Origin: Polyangiaceae bacterium
GTDB taxonomy: Bacteria; Myxococcota_A; Polyangia; Polyangiales; Polyangiaceae
Direction: 5' to 3'
DNA length: 64,000 nucleotides
Assembly: GCA_020633235.1 (NCBI GenBank)
Contig: JACKEA010000008.1
Location: forward strand, 1-64,000
Shown: piece by piece, positions 1-8,482 of the stretch
Layout: every line of letters begins with the position of its first letter
How positions within the stretch are numbered: the stretch's first letter is position 1
The notes under the pieces: generated by a model
Database searches by the model: none
Told to the model about the DNA's origin: nothing
The model's input: only the letters and a program-made list of their open reading frames with translations
Position numbers and translations under genes: made by a program

Positions 1-3
1 GCC

Positions 4-190
4 GATCAGGGGGGATCGGTCGCCCCCAAATCGGTTGCTATGTAAACTGATTTTCCTGCGCCAAAGACCCCCGCGCGACCCCCTTCTGCCCTTCTCTAGC
101 CTGCCGAACCCTGTCGAATGCAACGATCAGGGGCTTCGGACGCCCCCAGATCAGTTGCTATGTAAACCGATTTCCGTGCACCCCAGACCC
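4..190. repeat. Direct repeat, two diverged copies of about 66 bp
   Basis: Two copies, about 4-70 and 125-190, share the order GATCAGGGG, a short spacer, CGCCCCC, GTTGCTATGTAAAC and a GACCC end, with scattered substitutions. In each copy the G run and the C run can pair to form a small hairpin. They lie downstream of the leftward HgcAB-like gene. The stretch 1-328 holds no convincing gene. The repeat could be a terminator duplication or a fragment of an interspersed element; I cannot tell which. Confidence 0.6.
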
Positions 191-328
191 CATCAATTCC
201 GCGGGTCTACCCCGGCAAAGCCCACGCCCTTGGTCCAGCGCGGCTCGGTCGAGTTTGCTGCCACGCGCGGCCGTCAGCGCTCTCGCCGGGGTGGCGTCCG
301 TGATGGTCAACCCAGGCGAACAGTGGGC

Positions 329-1411
329 TTAGCGAAGCATTTCCTTGCGCTTGCCCAGCATGTTCATGCGCGTGCGGCGAATCACGTCCGCTTCGACGAC
401 GCTGCCGTCGCGGTAGCGGAAGCGTAGGGCGTCGTCCGGGCACTGGACGATGCACGCGCCGCACTGGATGCACTGCTCCGGCTTCGTGATCTCGACCTTG
501 CGACGCTGACCGTTCATGCGCAGCACCTCGCGCGGGCAGACCTGGACGCAATCTGCGGCGCCGGTACAGCGATCTTCCACCAGCTCGATGGTCGCGGGGT
601 TCTTGCCGGCCGCGACGGTCGACGGATACCAGGGCGTGGTGCCGGCAATGTCGACCGAGAGAATGCCGGCGAGGATCGCCCCAGTGATGGCGAGCGTCGC
701 GAGGCTCCCCGGCGTCAGCGCCGACAACGAGAGCAGCACGCCGCTCCCCGCGGCAACGCCGCACAGGGCGAAGAGTCCCAACGACACCCAGCGCCGCCGG
801 AGCCCCAGCTTGGGCAGCGCGACGAAGGGACCGGCGACCAGCACCGGGATGCACACCGCGCCGGCTGCCGCGACGCGCAAACCCCCAAGAAACCCGAGGA
901 TGGGACCTGCCACGAGCAACATGGGCGTGCCCCACATCACGGCCATGCGCAGCCGCTCGCCCAGGGGAAAGCGCATGAAGCGCTCGCCCTTGTGCACGCG
1001 GCGCCCGCGGGCGAGGAACGCCGGCAAGTCTTCGAGGCGCGCAGGACCCCAGCGGGTTTCCCAGCCGGTGCGCTCGGTGATCACCGTGCGCTCCACGCCG
1101 GTGGCTGCCAGCTGCGGCAAGATCAGCTCGCGGTGATCCACCTTTTCCTCCACGCCGCTGGTACGCAGCGCGCTGATCACGTCGTGATGGGTCAGGTGGC
1201 CACCGCCGGCGGCGCACCACACGTTGATGCCTTTGCTGTTGGCACACAGGAGCCACACGTCCTGGCCCGCCAGCGCGCGGCGCATTTGGCGGATCGTCTC
1301 CGTGTAGTTTCCGGTGAGCAGCACCGGGGCGTCGCGCCCCGGGTTGCCAATGGCCAAGAGGCCGGTGCGCGCGCGGTGGGGCAGCATGCCGAAGAGCAGA
1401 TCGCGGATCAT
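329..1411 (-). CDS. HgcAB-like fusion: corrinoid-type HgcA domain, membrane helices, C-terminal ferredoxin
   Basis: A 360-residue protein with the layout of HgcA (the corrinoid methyl carrier of mercury methylation) fused to an HgcB-like ferredoxin. Residues 17-140 resemble the HgcA cobalamin domain and contain the cap-helix motif NVWCAAGGG at 63-71, with the candidate cobalt-ligand Cys66. The Lys of the usual NVWCAAGK motif is Gly70 here. Residues about 155-260 are hydrophobic and probably form four or five helices. The ferredoxin (282-324) has one complete cluster motif, C314-x2-C317-x2-C320-x3-C324. The other motif lacks its second Cys (C282, A285, C288, C292), as in 3Fe-4S ferredoxins. 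The start overlaps the methyltransferase stop by 4 nt. Genuine mercury methylation is not implied, because paralogues with altered cap motifs exist; the natural methyl acceptor is unknown. Confidence 0.75.
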   Translation of the reverse strand: MIRDLLFGMLPHRARTGLLAIGNPGRDAPVLLTGNYTETIRQMRRALAGQDVWLLCANSKGINVWCAAGGGHLTHHDVISALRTSGVEEKVDHRELILPQLAATGVERTVITERTGWETRWGPARLEDLPAFLARGRRVHKGERFMRFPLGERLRMAVMWGTPMLLVAGPILGFLGGLRVAAAGAVCIPVLVAGPFVALPKLGLRRRWVSLGLFALCGVAAGSGVLLSLSALTPGSLATLAITGAILAGILSVDIAGTTPWYPSTVAAGKNPATIELVEDRCTGAADCVQVCPREVLRMNGQRRKVEITKPEQCIQCGACIVQCPDDALRFRYRDGSVVEADVIRRTRMNMLGKRKEMLR

Positions 1412-2058
1412 GGCGCCCGCCCTTCCACGATCACGAAGGAGCCGCCCCAGCGCCGCTCCTCGCGAACGTCGACGAAGCCCGCTTCGCGCACGCGCTCCAC
1501 GAGGCCCTTCACCGGTCGCGTCGTCGTCTGCGTGAGCAAGTAGGTGGCAGCGGCCAGCGGCAAGCGCGCGAGCTCGTGCAGCGCACCTCGGGCGCCCTCA
1601 GGCTTCGCTTCATCGGCGATCACCAGCACGCCGCCCGGCACAAGGCGCGTGCGCGCCACCCGGAGCGCGTAGCTCTGCTCGTCCTGCGACAGCTCGCTGA
1701 AGGCCAGGCAGCTCACCACGGCATCGAGGGAGCGCTCGGGCACGACGTCCTCGATTTCGGCAGCGCTCGCCTGTTTCCATTGGATGTCGGTCCGCCGCGA
1801 GTCTGCCTTTTGGCGCGCCATTTCCAGCATTCCGGCGTCGATATCGATGGCCATGACGTCGGCGCCGCGGGCCGCGCAGGCGAGGGCCACGGCTCCGGTG
1901 CCGGTGCCCACGTCCAACACGCGGCGCCCGGGCGCTGCGGCGATCTCGGCAATGCGCTCGTACACCGCCGCGATGCGCCCGCGGGACAGCATGCGCACGC
2001 CGCGGTCGTACCTCTCCGGCGTGGACTCCAACACTTTCATCCAAACGAAGCTGCTCAT
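1408..2058 (-). CDS. Class I SAM-dependent methyltransferase
   Basis: A 216-residue soluble methyltransferase. The SAM-binding motif I reads VLDVGTGTG at about 47-55, followed by the acidic end of strand 2 (MAIDID, about 69-74) and a motif IV-like segment near LDAVVSCLAFSEL. This is the Methyltransf_11/25 type, with no substrate-specific signature. It sits between a TetR regulator and the HgcAB-like fusion, with 4-nt ATGA overlaps on both sides, so the three genes are translationally coupled. That placement suggests a job linked to the corrinoid protein, for example methyl supply or product modification, but this is inference from position only. Confidence 0.85.
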   Translation of the reverse strand: MSSFVWMKVLESTPERYDRGVRMLSRGRIAAVYERIAEIAAAPGRRVLDVGTGTGAVALACAARGADVMAIDIDAGMLEMARQKADSRRTDIQWKQASAAEIEDVVPERSLDAVVSCLAFSELSQDEQSYALRVARTRLVPGGVLVIADEAKPEGARGALHELARLPLAAATYLLTQTTTRPVKGLVERVREAGFVDVREERRWGGSFVIVEGRAP

Positions 2059-2654
2059 CTCTTCCCTGCTCCTTCCACGAATGCCGTCACGGCGAGGTCC
2101 GGCACGTCGTCCAGGGCGGGCCAGGCTCCGTCACTTCCCCAGTGCTGCACGTACAGCATGGTGAGCGTCCCAACGAACATCAGCGCGAGCTGCACCGAGG
2201 GAACGTCCTGTCGCAGCTCGCCGTCCCGCGCACCCTCGGCGATCACGCTCTCCACCCGCGCGACGTAAGGTCCCAGGTGCTCCAAGATCTTCGGGTACGT
2301 CTCTTCGCGGAAGCTCATTGCCTCGCGCACCACGACCTTGATGAACGCTTCTTCCTCGCGGAGCACGGACACGTCGGCTTCTGCCAACGCACGCAGGCGC
2401 TCGCGCGCAGAACCTCGATCTTCGACCGTGGCGTAGCGCTCGGCGGCGCGCCGGGCGCCCTCGGCGATGACGGCGAAGAACAGCTCTTCCTTGGACGGGA
2501 AGTAGTTGTACAGCGTGCCCTTCGCCACGCCGGCGGCGCGGGTGAGCTCGTCCAGGTTCGCGCGGTCGAGGCCGTGAGTGGCGAAGTGCGCGGCGGCGGC
2601 CTCCAGCAGGCGGAGGCGGGTTTCGGATTTCGTCTTCGAGTCGATGCGGGCCAT
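2055..2654 (-). CDS. TetR/AcrR family transcriptional regulator, first gene of the hgcAB-like operon
   Basis: A 199-residue TetR-type repressor. The N-terminal helix-turn-helix runs over about residues 33-58 (DELTRAAGVAKGTLYNYF, then PSKEEL). The C-terminal ligand domain is unremarkable for the family. The start codon lies 2 bp from a perfect 30-bp palindrome, so the protein very probably represses its own operon. The stop overlaps the methyltransferase start by 4 nt. With almost no space between operator and start codon, the transcript may be leaderless or nearly so. The effector is unknown. Confidence 0.9.
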   Translation of the reverse strand: MARIDSKTKSETRLRLLEAAAAHFATHGLDRANLDELTRAAGVAKGTLYNYFPSKEELFFAVIAEGARRAAERYATVEDRGSARERLRALAEADVSVLREEEAFIKVVVREAMSFREETYPKILEHLGPYVARVESVIAEGARDGELRQDVPSVQLALMFVGTLTMLYVQHWGSDGAWPALDDVPDLAVTAFVEGAGKR

Positions 2655-2656
2655 GA

Positions 2657-2686
2657 TTAATATGACTGACTAGTCAGTCATATTAA
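2657..2686. promoter_or_regulatory. Perfect 30-bp palindrome, candidate TetR operator
   Basis: The sequence is symmetric around the step 2671/2672, with centre TGACTGACTAGTCAGTCA and AT-rich arms (TTAATA / TATTAA). It starts two bases upstream of the tetR start codon. Length, symmetry and position fit a TetR dimer-of-dimers operator. The rest of the gap to the rightward ABC-F gene (2687-2887) has no further obvious site. Confidence 0.85.
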
Positions 2687-2887
2687 GGCGCCGTCCAATT
2701 CCGTCAAGGCTTGCCCTGAAAACTGCGGGATTTTCGATTGGTTCCTGGAAATGTCGCCAGCCTCTGATAGGTTCCGCCGCCTCCACGACCGGCACCCGCG
2801 TCCCATCCCTCCCGACGCACCCAAAAGCCAGGTCGACCCCCTGCGCTCGCGCCGCCCGGTGCGAGTCGCCCGAGAAGCGAGCACGAA

Positions 2888-4510
2888 ATGCTGACGACCA
2901 ACGACGTAACGATGCGATTCGGGAGCAAGGTCCTCTTCGATCACGTGAGCGTCACCTTCAACGATGGTGAGCGCTATGGCCTCTCGGGGCCCAACGGCGC
3001 GGGCAAGACCACGTTCATGCGCATCCTCGCCGGCGTCGCCGAGCCGACCTCGGGGCACGTGACTCATCGCGGGCGTCTCGGTGTGTTGGAGCAGGACCAC
3101 TCGCTGTACGTGAACGACCGCATCATCGACGTGGTGCTGATGGGCAATCCCAAGCTGTGGGAGGCGCTCTCGGAGAAGCACCAGCTGCTCGAGAAGGGTC
3201 ACGACATCACGGAAGACGAGGGCATGCGCCTCGGGGAGCTCGAGGTCACCATCGCGGAGGAAGACGGCTACACCGCCGAGAACGAAGCCACCGCGTTGCT
3301 CGAAGGCCTCGGCGTTCCCGAGAAGCTGCACACGGAGAAGCTCGAGATCCTACAAGGTGGAGATCGCGTGCGCGTGCTGCTGGCCAAGGCGCTCTTCGGT
3401 CATCCGGACACGTTGCTGCTCGACGAGCCCACGAACACCTTGGACATCGCCAGCATCCGCTGGCTGGAAGGCTTCTTGGCGGCCTACGACGGCGCGCTCA
3501 TCGTGATCAGCCACGATCGCCACTTTCTCAACGAGGTGTGCACCAAGATCGCGGACATCGACTACGAGACCATCATCGTCTACCCCGGCGGCTACGACGA
3601 CATGATCAGCGCCAAGGCGGAGGCGCGCTCGTCCCTGGAGCTGGCCAACGACGCCAAGCAGAAGAAGGTGGCCAAGCTGCAGGAGTTCGTGCAGCGCTTC
3701 CGCGCGGGCTCCCGCGCCAGCCAGGTGAAGTCCCGCGAGAAGGCGCTGGAGCGCGAGAAGAAGGCCATGGTCGATCTCAAGCGCTCCAACATCGAGCGGC
3801 CCTTCATTCGCTTCGAGCAGGAGCGCGCCAGCGGCAAGAACCCGCTGAACGTGATCAACCTGAGCAAGACCTTCGACGACGACCTCGAGATCTGCAAAGG
3901 CTTCAACCTCAGCGTCATGCGCGGCGACAAGATCGCCATCGTGGGTCGCAACGGCATCGGCAAGACCACGATGATGCGACTGATGCTGGAGCAGCTCGAG
4001 CGTGACAGCGGCGACGTGGAGTGGGGCTACGAGACCCGCATCGGCTACATGCCGCAGGAGCACTCCGAGGTCATCGAGCGCTCGGACGTGAGCGCGCGGG
4101 ACTGGCTCCGGGGCTTCAAGGCGGAGTGTGACGAAGAGAACCTGCGCGCGCTGTTCGGCCGCCTGCTCTTCCGCAAGGACGAGCCCCTCAAGCCCACCAA
4201 GGTGCTGTCCGGTGGCGAAACGGTTCGCCTCATCTTGGCCAAGCTCATGCTGGAGCAGCCCAACGTGCTCATGCTGGACGAGCCCACGAACCATCTGGAT
4301 CTGGAAGCCATCCGCGCTCTCACGGAGGCGCTCCGCGTGTACGAGGGCACCGCCATCTTCATCACCCACGACCGCAACATGGTGGACCGCGTGGCCACGC
4401 GGATCCTGGAGATGACGGAAGACGGCATCCGCGAGATCAGCCCCACGGCGTTCCACGAGGGGCACTTCCTCGAGAAGCACCGCACCTACACCGCCGCCCC
4501 GGCGTACTGA
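2888..4510 (+). CDS. ABC-F family ATPase, YbiT-like
   Basis: A 540-residue soluble protein with two ABC ATPase domains and no membrane segments, the ABC-F layout of ribosome-associated translation factors. The first Walker A is GPNGAGKTT (about 34-42) and the second is GRNGIGKTT (about 353). Signature motifs are LQGGD in the first domain and LSGGE in the second. Walker B boxes read LLLDEPTNTLD and LMLDEPTNHLD, so the first has Thr in place of the usual His. The charged linker between the domains (residues about 245-300, rich in Lys, Arg and Glu) matches the P-site tRNA interaction motif. The N-terminus (MLTTNDVTMRFGSKVLF) is very like YbiT. It is not clearly a resistance protein. Confidence 0.9.
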   Translation: MLTTNDVTMRFGSKVLFDHVSVTFNDGERYGLSGPNGAGKTTFMRILAGVAEPTSGHVTHRGRLGVLEQDHSLYVNDRIIDVVLMGNPKLWEALSEKHQLLEKGHDITEDEGMRLGELEVTIAEEDGYTAENEATALLEGLGVPEKLHTEKLEILQGGDRVRVLLAKALFGHPDTLLLDEPTNTLDIASIRWLEGFLAAYDGALIVISHDRHFLNEVCTKIADIDYETIIVYPGGYDDMISAKAEARSSLELANDAKQKKVAKLQEFVQRFRAGSRASQVKSREKALEREKKAMVDLKRSNIERPFIRFEQERASGKNPLNVINLSKTFDDDLEICKGFNLSVMRGDKIAIVGRNGIGKTTMMRLMLEQLERDSGDVEWGYETRIGYMPQEHSEVIERSDVSARDWLRGFKAECDEENLRALFGRLLFRKDEPLKPTKVLSGGETVRLILAKLMLEQPNVLMLDEPTNHLDLEAIRALTEALRVYEGTAIFITHDRNMVDRVATRILEMTEDGIREISPTAFHEGHFLEKHRTYTAAPAY

Positions 4511-4577
4511 CCTGCGTCACCTTCACCCCTAGGGGTTATGGCTCGGCGCCCCTGGGCCGGGTAGACCAAGCCATCTG

Positions 4578-5339
4578 ATGTCCAGAAGCGCCGCCGCTTC
4601 CCAGGCTCGACCGCGCAAGGTCCTCGTCGTCGACGACGGCTCCTCTGGCGCCGGTCTGAAGCAGGCGGGCTTCGAGGTCGTCACGCGCACGATGGCCGTC
4701 GGCACCCTGGCCGCCATCTTGCGGGAGCGCCCCGACGTGGTGGTGCTGGACATTCACATGCCGCTCCTCTCCGCGGAGGACGTGATCGCGGGGGTTCGAC
4801 GGCACCCGGCGCTGCACGACACCGTCGTGTTGCTCCATTCGTCGACGCCGCGCCTCGAGCTGGCGGAGCTGGCCCGCAAATGGAAAGCGGACGACTGGCT
4901 CGAGAAGACCGACGACGCCTCGGCGCTGGTGAAGCTCGTGCGCCACTGGGTTGCCTCTCCGCGCCGGCGTGGCCCTGCACCCCGAGGGCCCAGCTCCGGC
5001 GTGCGCAAGATCGGGCTGCTGCCCGAGCTACTGCTCGCCTGCGCTCCGTCCACCGCCGGCCGGCTGCAGGCGTCCTTGGCCAATCACTTCATGGTCAGCA
5101 ACACGGACTCCGGGGCGGAGGCCCTGCGCCGCATCTGCTCCACGCGTCCGCCGGACTTCGTGGTGATCGGAACCTCCCTCGCGGATCTGGGCCATGCCCG
5201 CGTGACCCGCTGCGCCCACGAGCTCGATCCGCGCTGGAGTCGCAGACTCATCGTGCTGTCGGAAGCGCCCGCGCCGTCCGAGGAGGGCGCCGTAGAGATC
5301 GAAGCGCTGCTCGCGCACATGCTCGAGTTGATCCGCTGA
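4578..5339 (+). CDS. Tandem receiver protein: REC domain plus degenerate receiver
   Basis: 253 residues. The first receiver domain (about 13-125) has the acidic pair VVDD (17-20), phosphoacceptor Asp58 in VVLDIHMP, a Ser/Thr switch near HSST and a conserved Lys in LEKTD. The second half (about 140-253) has a receiver-like alternation, but the acceptor strand reads VVIGTSLAD, so the Asp is missing and it is probably a pseudo-receiver. There is no DNA-binding or enzymatic output domain. It likely works through protein contacts in a two-component pathway. No kinase is adjacent, so the partner is unknown. Confidence 0.75.
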   Translation: MSRSAAASQARPRKVLVVDDGSSGAGLKQAGFEVVTRTMAVGTLAAILRERPDVVVLDIHMPLLSAEDVIAGVRRHPALHDTVVLLHSSTPRLELAELARKWKADDWLEKTDDASALVKLVRHWVASPRRRGPAPRGPSSGVRKIGLLPELLLACAPSTAGRLQASLANHFMVSNTDSGAEALRRICSTRPPDFVVIGTSLADLGHARVTRCAHELDPRWSRRLIVLSEAPAPSEEGAVEIEALLAHMLELIR

Positions 5340-5349
5340 ACGATCGGCG

Positions 5350-5847
5350 TCAGCGCGACAGCGTGCGGCCGCCGCCCAGGGCCTCCATGCGCTCGCGGGA
5401 TCCGCGCACGCCGAACAGCGTGGAGCCGTCCGGCGGCAACACGGGCCCAAGACCCGTGGCCGCGAGCAGCGCGCACAGCGTCAAGACGGAGAGCTCCGTC
5501 GCGTCGCCCACCGGGTGCACTTCCCACACCACGCCGCAGCGCTCCGCCAGTGCCGCCATGCCGCCCGCGCGCCCACGCACTTCCGCCGCCCGCGCGTCTT
5601 CCACGTCCGCCGCCGTGCGCATCCGCGCGTGCACCGCGAGCTCCTGCACATAGCCGTACTTCGCGCTCTCGAGCCGCAGCGTCGCCCGCGCGCCCTCTTC
5701 CGCCAGCACCTCCACCCGCGCTTCGAAATACTTCCGCGCGTTTTGCACCAGCGCGGCGAGATCCACCCGCGGCTCCGTGCGCTGCGCAAACACCCGATAC
5801 GTCACGCCTCCATGCTCCGCCTCTTCCCCCGATTTTTCCAGCAGCAT
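5350..5847 (-). CDS. Hypothetical protein
   Basis: 165 residues with no signal peptide, membrane helix or motif I recognise. The fold looks mixed alpha/beta, with a stretch (about 30-60) rich in Glu, Ala and Arg. Codon use and GC are like its neighbours, and it converges with the receiver gene, leaving 10 bp between stops, so it is probably real. The start codon overlaps a copy of the interspersed repeat, which may supply part of its 5' end. Function unknown. Confidence 0.55.
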   Translation of the reverse strand: MLLEKSGEEAEHGGVTYRVFAQRTEPRVDLAALVQNARKYFEARVEVLAEEGARATLRLESAKYGYVQELAVHARMRTAADVEDARAAEVRGRAGGMAALAERCGVVWEVHPVGDATELSVLTLCALLAATGLGPVLPPDGSTLFGVRGSRERMEALGGGRTLSR

Positions 5848-5866
5848 GTCGGCCCGCCGCGGAACC
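5846..5866 (+). repeat. Interspersed repeat, class A, single copy
   Basis: A 21-bp copy, one mismatch from the consensus ATGTCGGTCC-GCCGCGGAACC. It overlaps the start codon of the leftward hypothetical gene. The rest of the gap 5867-6019 shows no gene. Confidence 0.75.
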
Positions 5867-6019
5867 TCACGCCTCGCTTCCGCTACACTCGGTCACGTGG
5901 GCGGGACTCGCAGCTCGTTGCTTCGACGCGCCGGCGCAGTTCCCGGATGACGTGAGCACCATCGTCCGCATTCGCCTGGACTCCCTCGGCGCAGGAACAC
6001 CGCCGAGCTGAGCGCGCAC

Positions 6020-7297
6020 TCAGATCGGGCACGAGGGCGGCGGGCACGCGCCGGTGCGGGGCGTGGCGCTGCCGGCACCGATGCCGCACCACGGCGGCAC
6101 CGAGACGGGCAAGCCCTGGGACGTGTAGGGCGAGTAGCCCTTCGGCAGCCAGTACGGGTGGTCCAGGGCGAACTGCCACAGACCGGCGTACTTGCTGTAG
6201 CCCGCCGGAGGCTCGAAGGGCGGCTCGGCGTGCGCGCAGTTGTGAATGCACTCCAGGAAGAAGGAGCCGTCCTGCGTCAGGTTCTGCTCCAGCGTCAGGC
6301 TCAGCACCTGGAACTGCTGCAGCACGCAGATGTCTTGCGGGCCGCCCCACAGCACCATGCCCGGGATGGGATGGACCGGCTTGGTCCACGGCTTGATGGT
6401 CTGGTTCTGCGGCGTGCCGACGCCCCCCGAGAGAGACAGGAAGCTCGACAGGTACTGGCTGCGCTGACCTACGAGCTGGTCCGTCCACAGCGCGCCGGCG
6501 CTCACCCCCGCGCTCGAAACGCAGTTCTTGTTCACGTTGAACTGCTGGGACACGCACGAGAGCATGTCGTCGAAAAATGTGAGCTCGGCCTGCACCTGCT
6601 GCGGCAGCGCGATCAGCGAGTACGGCCACTTGAACACGTTCAGGGACGACGGATCCGCTTCGGGGATCACGGCGATGAAGCGCTGCGCGTCGACCGCGGC
6701 CTGCACCTCGCCCTTGTCGTAGAAGCTCTTCGCGCTGCCTCCGAGCCAGTGCCACAAGAAGATGATCGGGAGCTTCTCCGTGGGCAAGATGTTGTGCGGG
6801 AGCGCGAGCAGGAAGGTGCGGTTGTTGCCCGACGTCTTGATCGTGATCGGATTGTTCGCGCCGGCCGCGTCGGCCGTGGTGGGCAGTGCGGGGCAAGTGC
6901 CGCCGCTGTACGCCGGCGGGTCCGGTGCTTGCGGCGCGCCGACCGGAGGATCCGCGCTGCAGCCGCCGACGCCGAGGGGTCCGGCGTCCGCGCCGCTTCC
7001 GGCCGACCCCGCCGCGCCGCCCGCGGCGTCGGTGCTCGCGTCGAGCACACTGCCGCCGCTGCCCGACACGCCGGCCACGCCGCCACTCGAAGTGCCGCCA
7101 CTCGAAGTGCCGCCACTCGAAGTGCCGCCACTCGAAGTGCCGCCACTGCCGCCGCTCGAAGTGCCGCCACTCGCGCTGCCGTCGCTGCCCGCGTCGTGCT
7201 GCGTCGCGCCGCCCTCCGACGAGCTTCCACACGCCGCCACGCTCGCGATGCCCGCGCACGCGACGAGAGCGCCCACCACGCGTCTGCCCGTTCTCAT
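6020..7297 (-). CDS. Secreted lipoprotein with polyhydroxybutyrate-depolymerase-like esterase domain
   Basis: About 425 residues from the chosen start, the second of two adjacent ATGs, which has GGAGG five bases upstream. A lipoprotein signal ends at Cys23 (VAAC). It is followed by a roughly 80-residue low-complexity linker containing several GGTSS units, typical of myxobacterial surface proteins. The C-terminal two thirds is an alpha/beta hydrolase of the PHB depolymerase/feruloyl esterase kind, with the nucleophile elbow GVSAG (Ser near 271) and several Cys that could form disulfides. The substrate could be a polyester or a plant ester and cannot be decided here. An upstream ATG at 7354 would spoil the signal peptide. 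Confidence 0.75.
   Translation of the reverse strand: MRTGRRVVGALVACAGIASVAACGSSSEGGATQHDAGSDGSASGGTSSGGSGGTSSGGTSSGGTSSGGTSSGGVAGVSGSGGSVLDASTDAAGGAAGSAGSGADAGPLGVGGCSADPPVGAPQAPDPPAYSGGTCPALPTTADAAGANNPITIKTSGNNRTFLLALPHNILPTEKLPIIFLWHWLGGSAKSFYDKGEVQAAVDAQRFIAVIPEADPSSLNVFKWPYSLIALPQQVQAELTFFDDMLSCVSQQFNVNKNCVSSAGVSAGALWTDQLVGQRSQYLSSFLSLSGGVGTPQNQTIKPWTKPVHPIPGMVLWGGPQDICVLQQFQVLSLTLEQNLTQDGSFFLECIHNCAHAEPPFEPPAGYSKYAGLWQFALDHPYWLPKGYSPYTSQGLPVSVPPWCGIGAGSATPRTGACPPPSCPI
7081..7140. repeat. Coding minisatellite, four perfect 15-bp units
   Basis: Four head-to-tail copies of CGCCACTCGAAGTGC are followed by imperfect units to about 7170. They encode the GGTSS linker of the esterase lipoprotein. 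Identity at the DNA level suggests recent expansion by slippage. Confidence 0.9.
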
Positions 7298-7388
7298 CAT
7301 CTCCTCCATGGGTCGGCTAGCCGGCCCGCGAGAGAATGCCGGCAAATTGCGCAAAGCTCAACCCTGCCGCGTCGGTTTCATCGAACCC

Positions 7389-7481
7389 ATGTCGGTCCGC
7401 CGCGGAACCTCGCGGACGAACGCGACTTCGGCGTGACGGCGTGGGACGGCCGCGAACCTTGGTTCCGCGGCGGACCGGCAT
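7389..7481. repeat. Interspersed repeat, class A, inverted pair
   Basis: A forward copy at 7389-7409 matches the class A consensus exactly. A reverse copy at 7461-7481 differs at one base. They face each other across a 51-bp spacer and fill the space between two divergent genes, so they could form a cruciform or act as a mobile unit. The right copy ends 13 bp before the dehalogenase-like start codon. Confidence 0.85.
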
Positions 7482-7494
7482 AAGGTGGAAGGCC

Positions 7495-8412
7495 ATGCAG
7501 ATCGTGGATACGCCGGACCATCGTTTCGAGGGGCTCGTGGACTATCCCTTTGCGCCGCACTTCGTGGAGGTGGATGCGCGCGGCATTCGCATGCACCACG
7601 TGGACGAAGGGCCGCGGGACGGACGTCCGGTGCTGCTGCTGCACGGCGAGCCGTCGTGGTCGTACCTGTATCGCTTCATGATCCCGCCGTTGGTGAAAGC
7701 GGGGCACCGGGTGATCGCGCCGGATCTCGTCGGCTTCGGCAAGTCGTCGAAGCTCACGCGCGTGGACGACTACAGCTACGCGCTGCACTGCGACTGGGTG
7801 CGTGCGTTGATCGAGACGCTCGAGCTCGAGGACATCACGCTGTTTGCGCAAGATTGGGGATCGCTCATCGGCCTGCGGCTGGCGGCGGAGATGGAGCAGC
7901 GGTTTTCTGCCATCGTGATCAGCAACGGCTTCTTGCCGGATGGTCGACCCATGGCGGCGGGCGTGAAGGGCATGGCGAACATCGCAGCGTTCTTCGCGTG
8001 GCGGACCTTTGCGCGTTACACGCCGCGGTTTCGCGCTTCGGCGGTGGTGAGCATCGGCGCAGGGCGAAAGCTGAGCCGGGAAGAACGGCGCGCCTACGAT
8101 GCGCCCTTCACCGACGAAGCGAGCTTGGCCGGCGCCCGCGCCTTTCCCAGGTTGGTGCCGATCTCGCCGCGGGACCCCGCGGTGGCGGCGAATCGCGCGG
8201 CATGGAAGGTACTGGAGCGCTGGAACAAGCCCTTCGTGACCGCATTCTCCGATGGAGACCCGATCACACGGGGATTGGATCGCCCACTGCAACGACGCAT
8301 TCCGGGGGCGGCGCTCTTGGGCCATCACACGGTTCGTGGTGGGCACTTCGTGCAAGAAGTGTCCGGTCCGCGTCTAGCGGAGATCATCGTCGACACCGTG
8401 CGCGCCGCGTGA
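7495..8412 (+). CDS. Haloalkane dehalogenase-like alpha/beta hydrolase
   Basis: 305 residues from the ATG at 7495, the usual length for haloalkane dehalogenases. The oxyanion-hole motif HGEPSW is at 50-55. The nucleophile elbow AQDWGS has Asp120 as nucleophile and Trp121 as the expected halide-stabilising residue. A late GGHFVQE supplies the catalytic His. These match the DhlA/DhmA group, in which Asp replaces Ser as nucleophile and C-halogen bonds are hydrolysed. An ester or epoxide substrate cannot be excluded from sequence alone. The longer open frame upstream is occupied by the inverted repeat pair and is not part of the gene. Confidence 0.8.
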   Translation: MQIVDTPDHRFEGLVDYPFAPHFVEVDARGIRMHHVDEGPRDGRPVLLLHGEPSWSYLYRFMIPPLVKAGHRVIAPDLVGFGKSSKLTRVDDYSYALHCDWVRALIETLELEDITLFAQDWGSLIGLRLAAEMEQRFSAIVISNGFLPDGRPMAAGVKGMANIAAFFAWRTFARYTPRFRASAVVSIGAGRKLSREERRAYDAPFTDEASLAGARAFPRLVPISPRDPAVAANRAAWKVLERWNKPFVTAFSDGDPITRGLDRPLQRRIPGAALLGHHTVRGGHFVQEVSGPRLAEIIVDTVRAA

Positions 8413-8482
8413 GGGCGGCGCGTGGACGCTTGCACGGTGGAGTGATACCGTTTCTTGCCTGACCGCAGCAGTTGGAGGACGC

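Noticed and set aside
329..1411. True mercury-methylating HgcA
   Set aside because: The cap motif ends in Gly where Lys is conserved, the ferredoxin has lost one cluster Cys, and the setting is not typical, so I call it HgcAB-like only.
2768..2790. Interspersed repeat near 2768 (GGTTCCGCCGCCTCC)
   Set aside because: Only the first nine bases agree with a reverse copy.
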